DNA from: Sphingobium sp. CCH11-B1
GTDB taxonomy: Bacteria; Pseudomonadota; Alphaproteobacteria; Sphingomonadales; Sphingomonadaceae
Length of the DNA: 6,438 nt
Reading direction: 5' to 3'
Assembly: GCF_001556865.1 (NCBI RefSeq)
Contig: NZ_LSJY01000051.1
Location: 1 to 6,438, forward strand
Shown: positions 1 through 5,849 of the stretch, piece after piece
Numbering within the stretch: position 1 is the stretch's first letter
Layout: each line of letters opens with the position of its first letter
Program-made: the position numbers and the translations under genes
Notes under the pieces: model-generated
The model's database searches: none
The model's input: only the letters and a program-made list of their open reading frames with translations
What the model was told of the DNA's origin: nothing

Positions 1-129
1 ACGCCACGACGCCGAGCACCAAGGCCGATCACAAATCATTCATGCCATCTCCTTTCCTGCCGCGACTTTCTCCGAAAGCGAAGTTCCCGGAAGATTGGTT
101 CGGGCTCGTGTAGGGTCAATGGATGGGAA
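1..129. other. Left-edge stretch with a possible minus-strand start site
   Basis: No convincing gene lies here. On the minus strand there is a strong Shine-Dalgarno-like AAAGGAG (55 down to 49). It is followed by ATG at 43-41, which meets a stop after four codons, and ATG at 39-37, which stays open for 13 codons to the window edge. A gene reading leftward out of the window is therefore possible, but too little is visible to identify it. The rest of the stretch shows nothing I can name. Confidence 0.25.
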
Positions 130-159
130 TGCGCCCGGCGTTTGCCGGGCGTTCGTTTT
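130..159 (+). terminator. Rho-independent terminator-like hairpin
   Basis: An 8-bp perfect GC-rich stem, CGCCCGGC (132-139) with GCCGGGCG (144-151), closes a GTTT loop. It can be extended by a G-T and an A-T pair, and is followed by the T-rich run TTCGTTTTC. The T-run is on the plus strand, so it best fits the end of a plus-strand transcript entering from the left. The stem may also stop transcripts of the minus-strand operon that ends at 210, although no T-run follows it in that direction. Confidence 0.6.
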
Positions 160-209
160 CATCGTGCATTGAGCATTGAGTACTGAAGAACTGACGCGCA
201 GCGCACCGT

Positions 210-1094
210 TCAAATTCCGTGACGAACGGCCTCCGCAATCGCCGGCATCACGTCGATATCATTAGAGGTATGCGCAACAGCGTTCGTGCTCACGATCCTC
301 TCGACGAGCCCACCCAGGACTTGCGCTGCATCGCCGGCGAAAAGCGGATGCACGACCACGCAATCCGGTCGCGCGAACCCCATGCCGACCAGCTGGCGCG
401 CCGCCTCGGCGAGGGTCCGGCCGGATGAGGCGATATCGTCGACCAGCACCGGCTGGCGATCGAGAAACGCTGGGGCATTCGGAATCGAGATGGTGACGTC
501 ACGGTCGCCGGACCGGATTTTCTCGCACACGAGAAACGGAGCATCGGCATCGGCCGCCACCTGCGAGACCCACTGTTCGCTTTCCAGGTCCGGACCGATG
601 ATCAGCGGACGAGCGACATTGCGCTTGATCCACGAGGCCAGAAGCCGCGCAGCATGAACAACCTGGGTCGGGATGCGGTAGATTTCCGACAACGCATGAT
701 AGCGGTGGAGATGCGGATCGACCGTCACCAGCCAGTCGAGATGGCGGGACAGGATCGCGGCAAAGGTTCGCGACGTCACCGCCTCGCCGGCATGGAAGCG
801 AATGTCCTGGCGCATGTAAGCGAGGTAGGGGGCGACGAGCCCGATCCTGCGAGCGCCCAGATCGCGCGCGGTGTCGGCTGCGAACAGCAGCGGCAACAGC
901 TTGGCGTCCGGATGATCGAGACTGCACAGCAGGATGACGTCGCGGTCGCTGATGTCGCTTACGACCCTGAGATAGGTTTCCCCGTCGGGAAACTGACGAT
1001 GCTCGATCGTGCCGACCTCTGCATCGAGTGCGGCGGATAGCGGCTGTGCCAGGGCCTCGCTGCCAGACAGCGCGAACAGCACGGGACGGTTCAT
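210..1094 (-). CDS. Ribose-phosphate pyrophosphokinase (PRPP synthetase) homologue, short form
   Basis: Predicted cytosolic enzyme of 294 residues. Family members transfer diphosphate from ATP to ribose 5-phosphate to make PRPP for nucleotide and NAD synthesis. Visible family features are FPDGE (35-39) near the N terminus, the ATP-site segment PYLAYMRQD (89-97), VDPH with H128, a catalytic-loop-like EKIRSGDRD (191-199) with K192 and R194, and the PRPP-binding VLVDDIASSGRTL (216-228). It is shorter than the roughly 315-residue E. coli type and resembles the short archaeal-like class. The segment where classical enzymes carry SPDAGG/SPDxGG reads GPDLESEQWV (167-176), so substrate preference may differ. 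It is the last gene of a three-gene operon; its ATG overlaps the upstream stop as ATGA (1094-1091), suggesting translational coupling. It is a second-type paralogue candidate rather than the housekeeping prs. Family assignment is firm; the exact substrate is inferred. Confidence 0.9.
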   Translation of the reverse strand: MNRPVLFALSGSEALAQPLSAALDAEVGTIEHRQFPDGETYLRVVSDISDRDVILLCSLDHPDAKLLPLLFAADTARDLGARRIGLVAPYLAYMRQDIRFHAGEAVTSRTFAAILSRHLDWLVTVDPHLHRYHALSEIYRIPTQVVHAARLLASWIKRNVARPLIIGPDLESEQWVSQVAADADAPFLVCEKIRSGDRDVTISIPNAPAFLDRQPVLVDDIASSGRTLAEAARQLVGMGFARPDCVVVHPLFAGDAAQVLGGLVERIVSTNAVAHTSNDIDVMPAIAEAVRHGI

Positions 1095-2629
1095 AGCGCT
1101 TCAATCCCGAAGATCGGCCCGTCGCTCACCGCATAGGCCGCCGCATAATCGAGCTCGCCCGGGCTCTCGGCATGAATGGTGCTCAAGGGAGCCCCGGCAT
1201 CCACCATCTGGTTCAGCCGACACTGCAGCGCGACGCCGGCGGCCTTGGCCATCGGCGCGCCGGCAAGCTTCGCGACCGTCGCGAGCTTGCGATTGTCGAT
1301 ACTCACCAGGCGGCCGCTATAGGGAGCGATCATATCCTGTTGGAACCGGGCGACCGGTGGAGCCCGCATGCCGCCCTGCGCTTCGCAGATACGTTGGAAC
1401 TTGGCCCAGGCCCGGCCGCTTTCGAGGCACGCCCGCGCACGCGCATAGCCTTCGCCGGCCGGGGCCGCGTCCGCGAGCTCAAGCAGTCCTCCCGCCAGCT
1501 CGCAGGCCCGGTGGGCGAGATCCTCGGCGCCAGGCTGCCCCTGGAGCACGGCAAGGATATCCTGCGCCTCGAGCGCCGGACCGATGCCCCGTCCGATCGG
1601 CTCCGCGCCGGGGCCGCGCATCACGCGCGTGCGAAGCCCGAAGGCTTGGGCGACCGAGCTCAGCGCGCGCTCGAGGGTGTCGGCGGCAGCGGCTCCGCGG
1701 ACCTTGGCGGTCGGCCCGACCGGGATGTCGATGACCAGATGGGTCGCACCGGCCGCGACTTTCTTGGACAGCACCGAGGCGACCATCTGCCCGACGGCAT
1801 CGATATCGAGCACGCGCTCCACGCCGATGATCACGTCGTCGGCAGGGCTGAGATTGACGGCGCCGCCCCAGGCGATGCAGCCGCCTTCGCGCTCGACCAC
1901 CTTGCGGATTGCGGAAACGTCGAGGTCGACAGGTGCCAGCACCTCCATCGTGTCCGCCGTGCCGGCCGGCGAGGTGATCGCCCGCGACGATGTCTTGGGC
2001 ATGATCAGGCCCTCCGCGGCCATGATCGAGACGATGATCGGCGTGGTGCGATTGCCCGGCAATCCACCGACGCTATGCTTGTCGACGATGACCGTTCCGG
2101 GCCACTGCAATCGCTCGCCGACATCGACCATCGCCCTGGTCAGGCTGATCGTTTCGTCCGTATCGAGCGGGACCGCCGAGCAGGCCGTGACGAATGCCGA
2201 GAGATGGACATCGCTATAGCGTCGCTCGGCGATGTCGGTGATGATCGCTGAAAAAGCCCCGTCACTGAGACGATTGCCATAGATACGCCGACGCACTTCG
2301 GCGAGCGAGGCGAGAGGCTGGGCGTGCGCGATCTCGACCGGATCGCCCTCGCTGACGCCGAGCCGCTGCCATGCGGATTCCGAGAGGCCGATCTCGCCGG
2401 GCGCTGGAGCCTCCGCGGAACTGTGCAGCAGCGAGACGACGATTTCCCGCCCGCCGGCGCGCAGCGCGACCTGCGCGCGGGACGCAAGACCTTCCGAGCG
2501 GCAGACGGGACAGTCGTGGCGCATGACCGCAATCAGATCGCTACCGGCACCCGACAGGCCGATGCGGCGTGCCCGCAGCGTCGTCGCGACAGACTCTGCT
2601 TCGGCGTTCTCGATGATCCCGGGCTTCAC
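1091..2629 (-). CDS. AMP phosphorylase / putative thymidine phosphorylase (long form)
   Basis: Predicted 512-residue phosphorylase of the thymidine phosphorylase superfamily. Archaeal long-form relatives split NMP with phosphate into base and ribose 1,5-bisphosphate; short-form enzymes act on thymidine. An N-terminal domain of about 100 residues absent from E. coli DeoA carries HDCPVCRSEG (38-47). The catalytic part follows with DKHSVGGLPGN (183-193), SSRAITSPAGTADTME (214-229), GGCIAWGGAVNLSPADD (249-265) and SKKVAAGATHLVIDIPVG (288-305). The WGGAxNLxPADD signature and the extra N domain match the archaeal AMP phosphorylase type rather than classical DeoA, where HTGG replaces SPAG. The start is GTG at 2629, overlapping the upstream stop as GTGA; the first in-frame ATG (codon 36) would delete half of the N domain. 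Its downstream overlap with the PRPP synthetase homologue supports a joint role in ribose-phosphate salvage. The substrate (NMP or nucleoside) is inferred. Confidence 0.88.
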   Translation of the reverse strand: MKPGIIENAEAESVATTLRARRIGLSGAGSDLIAVMRHDCPVCRSEGLASRAQVALRAGGREIVVSLLHSSAEAPAPGEIGLSESAWQRLGVSEGDPVEIAHAQPLASLAEVRRRIYGNRLSDGAFSAIITDIAERRYSDVHLSAFVTACSAVPLDTDETISLTRAMVDVGERLQWPGTVIVDKHSVGGLPGNRTTPIIVSIMAAEGLIMPKTSSRAITSPAGTADTMEVLAPVDLDVSAIRKVVEREGGCIAWGGAVNLSPADDVIIGVERVLDIDAVGQMVASVLSKKVAAGATHLVIDIPVGPTAKVRGAAAADTLERALSSVAQAFGLRTRVMRGPGAEPIGRGIGPALEAQDILAVLQGQPGAEDLAHRACELAGGLLELADAAPAGEGYARARACLESGRAWAKFQRICEAQGGMRAPPVARFQQDMIAPYSGRLVSIDNRKLATVAKLAGAPMAKAAGVALQCRLNQMVDAGAPLSTIHAESPGELDYAAAYAVSDGPIFGIEAL

Positions 2630-4086
2630 GCGAGCATGCCCCAGCTACCCAGCGCCGGTACGCTGCATGCCCAGCCCAGTTCCTCCGAGACACGCTTCGC
2701 CAGGACGTGGGCGCCGGTCGGCTCGCCATGGGTGACATAGACGTGGCGCGGGGCCTCGTGCAGCGAGCCGAGCCAGCGCATGAGCTCGTCGCTGTCGGCA
2801 TGCGCCGAGAGCATCGTCAGGTTGGCGACCTCGGCTTCGACCGGGATATACTCGCCGTGGATCTTGATCGTCCGGGCGCCGCCGATCATGGCGGCGCCGC
2901 GGGTGCCCGCCGCCTGGAAGCCCGAGAAGAGGATGAGGTTCTTCCCATCCGGCGCGAAGCGCTTGAGATGGTGGAGCACGCGGCCGCCCGTTGCCATTCC
3001 GCTGGCCGAGATGATGACCTTTGGGGCGGGGTTGGCGGTGAGTTCCTTGGATTCCTCCACTTCGCGCACATAGTGCGCGACGCTGCACGCCGCTTCGCAC
3101 TCGGCGCGGGCCAGGCGATGCTCGTCCATGAAATCGCACATCAGCCCGCTCGCGTTGATCGCCATCGGGCTGTCGAGGAAGATCGGGATGTCGCGGAGGC
3201 GTCCCTGCGCGCGCAGACGCGAGAAATGATAGAGAAGCGACTGGACCCGTCCCACGGCGAAGGCCGGGATCACCACCGTCCCTCCTCTCTCGACGCATCG
3301 TTCGACATGATCTCCAAGCGTCTTTGTCGGATCGACCTGCTCGTGGCGCCGATCGCCATAGGTCGATTCCACCAGGACATAGTCGGCGCGCGCGGGCGGC
3401 TCGGGATCTTTCATCACCGAATCGCCGTAACGGCCGATGTCGCCTGAGAAGAGGATTGTCCGCCCCTTCCAGTCGATCTCGATCGACGCCGCGCCGAGGA
3501 TGTGGCCGGCGCGATGATAGCGCACCCTGATGCCGTCCGTGACTGCATGCCACGCTCCGAACTCGATCGGCCGGAAGAGCTGCAATGCCAGACGCGCGTC
3601 AGCCTGGGTGTAGAGCGGCAGCGCCGGCTGGTGCCTGGAGAAGCCGTGCCGGTTGGCGAACTCCGCATCCTTTTCCTGCAGATGACCGCTGTCGGGAAGA
3701 AGGAGCTCGCACAGGGCCGCGGTCGCCCGGGTGGCAAGGACGGTACCGTCCCAGCCCAGGCGCGCCATGCGCGGTAGCGGGCCCGAGTGATCGAGATGAG
3801 CGTGGGTCAGCAGGACTTGGCCGACATCGGCGACTTCGGGTGGAATTGGCGCCCAATTAAGGCGGCGCAGATCCCTGGGTCCTTGAAACAGGCCGGAATC
3901 GACAACGATCTGAGTTTCACCATCGTCCACCAGATAACGCGACCCTGTGACCGTTCCCGATGCGCCGAGAAAGGCGACGCCGAGACCATCGGCCGGGCGC
4001 TTAGCCAGATCGATCCTTGCTTCGCGCTCGAGGACGGTCACGCCGGACTGGTTGCGGGAATGGTGCCGTTTCTTTCTCTTGTGCAT
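2626..4086 (-). CDS. MBL-fold / beta-CASP RNA-processing nuclease
   Basis: Predicted 486-residue cytosolic zinc hydrolase of the CPSF73/Ysh1-like group, which cuts or trims RNA. In order: GASGTVTGSRYLV (41-53), metal motif 2 THAHLDHSG (94-102), motif 3 AGHILGAA (193-200), motif 4 FSGDIGR (213-219), beta-CASP motif A VESTYGDRRHE (239-249), motif B ISASGMATGGRVLHHL (359-374), then SAHAD (427-431) and VTHGEP (451-456) of the RMMBL end. All expected metal ligands are present, so it should be active. I chose ATG 4086. The frame stays open upstream to 4173, but that adds 29 residues before the region where the family normally begins; GTG 4041 is another option. No strong ribosome site decides this. 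With ATG 4086 the protein begins with a very basic HKRKKRHH stretch that could bind RNA. First gene of the operon; its TGA overlaps the next gene's GTG. Confidence 0.88.
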   Translation of the reverse strand: MHKRKKRHHSRNQSGVTVLEREARIDLAKRPADGLGVAFLGASGTVTGSRYLVDDGETQIVVDSGLFQGPRDLRRLNWAPIPPEVADVGQVLLTHAHLDHSGPLPRMARLGWDGTVLATRATAALCELLLPDSGHLQEKDAEFANRHGFSRHQPALPLYTQADARLALQLFRPIEFGAWHAVTDGIRVRYHRAGHILGAASIEIDWKGRTILFSGDIGRYGDSVMKDPEPPARADYVLVESTYGDRRHEQVDPTKTLGDHVERCVERGGTVVIPAFAVGRVQSLLYHFSRLRAQGRLRDIPIFLDSPMAINASGLMCDFMDEHRLARAECEAACSVAHYVREVEESKELTANPAPKVIISASGMATGGRVLHHLKRFAPDGKNLILFSGFQAAGTRGAAMIGGARTIKIHGEYIPVEAEVANLTMLSAHADSDELMRWLGSLHEAPRHVYVTHGEPTGAHVLAKRVSEELGWACSVPALGSWGMLA

Positions 4087-4102
4087 GGACGCGGGCCTGC
4101 CT

Positions 4103-4122
4103 CTCACGATTATGTTCGTGAG
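4103..4122. promoter_or_regulatory. Inverted repeat over a -10-like box upstream of the nuclease gene
   Basis: A perfect 7-bp inverted repeat, CTCACGA and TCGTGAG, has a 6-nt spacer. On the minus strand it contains CATAAT (4114-4109), a good -10 match, about 22 nt before the chosen ATG 4086. A convincing -35 is not visible. It could be an operator covering the promoter of the nuclease-phosphorylase-PRPP operon, or a 5' UTR hairpin. Site and spacing are seen; function is inferred. Confidence 0.4.
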
Positions 4123-4293
4123 CGCAGCTTTGATTCGCGGACGCCGCACGCCTATACGCAAAAGCCGCAGCACGACTGCTGCTCCCGACAGTTGCGTCGC
4201 GCGAACACCGGTGGCCGATCCGATCGATCACCTTACCCATGCTTGCGCGATGCCCTTCGGACTTCGCTCTCTACTTATACCTTGCTCCTTGGA
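4123..4293. other. Divergent intergenic region
   Basis: Between the two divergent operons I see no convincing gene. Open frames here lack family resemblance and a ribosome site. A 6-bp perfect hairpin, GCAGCA-CGAC-TGCTGC (4167-4182), lies mid-region. A TATAAG (minus strand, 4279-4274) is a possible -10 box for leftward transcription, but a matching -35 is not clear. Confidence 0.4.
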
Positions 4294-4315
4294 CTCGAGC
4301 CTATGCAGGCTGGAG
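4294..4315. promoter_or_regulatory. Dyad element upstream of the DUF2933 gene
   Basis: CTCGAGCCT (4294-4302) and AGGCTGGAG (4307-4315) form a 9-bp dyad with one mismatch around ATGC. TTGGAC (4289-4294), similar to a -35 box, lies at its left edge. A dyad placed just downstream of a -35 is the layout of MerR/CueR-type operators, which would suit a metal-handling operon. The sequence does not match a specific known box, and no clear -10 follows. Confidence 0.35.
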
Positions 4316-4337
4316 GTTGACTAGAAGAGAACGGCAT

Positions 4338-4601
4338 ATGGGCGAACATGACCATCGCATGCGCAAGCGCGGCAAGATCGTTCTGATCGGCTTCCTGCTC
4401 GTCGCCAGCTTCTTCCTCATTACCGAGCATACCGCGCACTTCCTGGGTGTGCTGCCCTATCTCATCCTGCTCGCCTGCCCGCTCATGCACCTGTTCATGC
4501 ACCACGGCCAAGGTGGGCATCAGCATGGCCATGAGCCCGGCCAGGCACCCGCCGGCTTGCCGGCCAATCCCAACGGCCGCATCGAAGGAGAGTCGCGATG
4601 A
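4338..4601 (+). CDS. Small His-rich membrane protein, DUF2933 family
   Basis: Predicted 87-residue inner-membrane protein with two hydrophobic segments (about 13-28 and 35-50). The conserved LITEHTAHFLGVLPYL stretch (27-42) leads into ACPLMHLFMHH (46-56), followed by a His/Gly-rich tail (H61, H63, H65). I recognise this as DUF2933; its biochemical role is unknown, but members often sit beside copper or silver resistance genes. His and Met side chains near the membrane face could bind a metal ion (inference). The frame is open from 4239, but ATG 4338 is preferred: GAAGAGA (4324-4330) lies 7 nt upstream and family members start near here with a His-rich leader. The stop overlaps the next gene's start as ATGA (4598-4601). 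Confidence 0.82.
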   Translation: MGEHDHRMRKRGKIVLIGFLLVASFFLITEHTAHFLGVLPYLILLACPLMHLFMHHGQGGHQHGHEPGQAPAGLPANPNGRIEGESR

Positions 4602-5347
4602 CGCACGCCGACTATGGCTATGGTCTGTGGGGGCTCGCGCTGGTCAATGCCGCCGTTTTCATCCTCTTTGCGTTCAGCTTCTTCAAGCCGGCAACGCGGC
4701 GCGACTGGCGCAGCTTCGGCGCGTTCAGTGCGTTCATCGTCGCGCTCTTCGCCGAAATGTATGGCTTCCCGCTCACCATCTTCCTGCTGTCGGGGTGGCT
4801 CCAGTCGCATTTCCCCGGCGTCGACTGGTGGAGCCACGATGCTGGCCACATCCTGGAAATGATGTTCGGCTGGCGCATCAATCCGCATTTCGGCCCGTTC
4901 CACATCGCCAGCTTTGTGCTGATTGGTGTAGGCTTTTGGCTAATCTCGATCGCGTGGACGGCGCTTCACACGAGTCAGCGCAAAAACGAATTGGCAATGA
5001 CGGGGGTCTACGCCCGGGTGCGGCACCCTCAATACGTAGGGTTCATCCTCGTCATGCTCGGTTTCTTGCTACAATGGCCGACGCTTCTGACGCTTGCCAT
5101 GTTTCCGGTGCTGGTGGTGATGTACATTCGTTTGGCTAAGCATGAGGAGAGATACGCGCTCGCGACCTACGGCGATAGCTACCGCCAGTACATGGCCCAT
5201 GTTCCCGCCTTCTTCCCCAGCTTGCGTTGGAAGCGGGAGATTGCAGGACTGGCCTTCACAGGAAATGCTCGAATGGCAGGCCATCAGACGGACGGGCCGG
5301 TTAGCGAGGGTTCTCGAGAACACGACAACATGCTGCCAGGAGGTTAG
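4598..5347 (+). CDS. Isoprenylcysteine carboxyl methyltransferase-like membrane protein
   Basis: Predicted 249-residue polytopic membrane protein with hydrophobic segments near 7-29, 40-68, 100-122 and 145-178. The C-terminal half has the ICMT/PEMT-type signature GVYARVRHPQYVGF (136-149), with R142, H143 and P144, then KHEERYALATYGDSYRQY (181-198) with E183 and E184 and PAFFP (203-207). In characterised relatives these regions bind S-adenosylmethionine and the methyl acceptor. The bacterial substrate is unknown; true prenylcysteine is unlikely. AAGGAG (4585-4590) sits 7 nt before the ATG, and the gene is coupled to the DUF2933 gene by overlap, so the two likely act together, possibly in envelope or metal stress. 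The last 35-40 residues are hydrophilic and low in family resemblance, perhaps an altered tail. From about 4910 the codon style is a little more AT-rich than before. Confidence 0.85.
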   Translation: MTHADYGYGLWGLALVNAAVFILFAFSFFKPATRRDWRSFGAFSAFIVALFAEMYGFPLTIFLLSGWLQSHFPGVDWWSHDAGHILEMMFGWRINPHFGPFHIASFVLIGVGFWLISIAWTALHTSQRKNELAMTGVYARVRHPQYVGFILVMLGFLLQWPTLLTLAMFPVLVVMYIRLAKHEERYALATYGDSYRQYMAHVPAFFPSLRWKREIAGLAFTGNARMAGHQTDGPVSEGSREHDNMLPGG

Positions 5348-5402
5348 ACGTTGTCCTCCTCCGCAAGATCATCACGAACATGACGAAATCGAGGGGGCGT
5401 AT

Positions 5403-5678
5403 GTGACCATGCAGGTGACGATCCTTGCGATTGTAGTAAACGGCGTTCCCGTCCTGAGCCTCCATCAGACCCGATCCGCGGCCTGGAAGCGGCTCATGAG
5501 ATTCATAGACGCGAAATGGCCGGAGCGCCTGGGAGCGATGCTTCCCCCTGCCGAAGACGAAGCGAAGGCGCGCATGTTCTTTCGCGAGGAAGATAAAGAC
5601 CTGTACGCGATCATCGACGCCGACATATCAGAGCTGCACGATGCCTTGGGGTGGGTCAAAGATCCCGTCGTTGGTTAG
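5403..5678 (+). CDS. Hypothetical protein, 91 residues
   Basis: I do not recognise the family. The predicted protein is small, soluble and rich in charged residues towards its C-terminal half: a short hydrophobic N-terminal strand (ILAIVVNGVPVLSL, 7-20), a Trp-containing helix-like middle (AAWKRLMRFIDAKW, 26-39), then an acidic stretch with EDEAKARMFFREEDKDLY (51-68). The frame is open from 5142 inside the preceding gene, but that part is antisense-to-style and overlaps coding sequence. GAGGGGG (5391-5397) favours GTG 5403 (spacing 5) or ATG 5409 (spacing 11). It lies 55 bp after the methyltransferase on the same strand, so it may be cotranscribed. Codon use looks ordinary for a real gene, and the frame ends cleanly in TAG. 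Confidence 0.6.
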   Translation: MTMQVTILAIVVNGVPVLSLHQTRSAAWKRLMRFIDAKWPERLGAMLPPAEDEAKARMFFREEDKDLYAIIDADISELHDALGWVKDPVVG

Positions 5679-5849
5679 CCCGTCACGCGATCGCCCTCGA
5701 AAAGCTGGGCCGCCCACCGATCGAGATCGCAGCCACGTCCTGAACGTCACCGAAGTTCAGGACGTGACCGAGCCCGGGCAGTGCGATCGGGCGCTATCTG
5801 TAAGCCGGACAAGCAACTGACCTGTTCGACCGCCGTGCCAGCGGGCTGA
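5679..5849. other. Non-coding stretch before the cytochrome remnant
   Basis: No intact gene is visible. It contains the perfect inverted repeat listed separately. From 5819 a short frame (DLFDRRASGLIAKG) could be a worn N-terminal piece of the cytochrome gene that follows, but the resemblance is too weak to extend the call. Confidence 0.4.
5734..5766. repeat. Perfect 12-bp inverted repeat (stem-loop or operator)
   Basis: CACGTCCTGAAC (5734-5745) and GTTCAGGACGTG (5755-5766) are exact reverse complements around a 9-nt loop, GTCACCGAA. No T-run follows on either strand, so a classical intrinsic terminator is unlikely, though the stem could still stop or protect the transcript from the 5403 gene. 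It could also be an operator or a dispersed palindromic repeat. The arms resemble the CCTGAAC/GTTCAGG intergenic palindromes I associate with sphingomonads (from memory, weak). Confidence 0.65.

Noticed and set aside
166..179. Direct repeat GCATTGA twice
   Set aside because: Only two 7-bp copies; can occur by chance and has no evident partner.
499..1104. 201-residue minus-strand frame overlapping the PRPP synthetase gene
   Set aside because: Arg/Pro-rich shadow of the real gene in a GC-rich genome; no family motifs.
1172..2251. 359-residue plus-strand frame opposite the phosphorylase
   Set aside because: Antisense shadow; Asp/Arg/His-rich composition typical of the reverse of a GC-rich gene.
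2707..3447. 246-residue plus-strand frame opposite the nuclease
   Set aside because: Antisense shadow with no recognisable domain or ribosome site.
4239..4337. Upstream extension of the DUF2933 frame
   Set aside because: Runs through the likely promoter dyad and has no family resemblance; ATG 4338 has a usable ribosome site.
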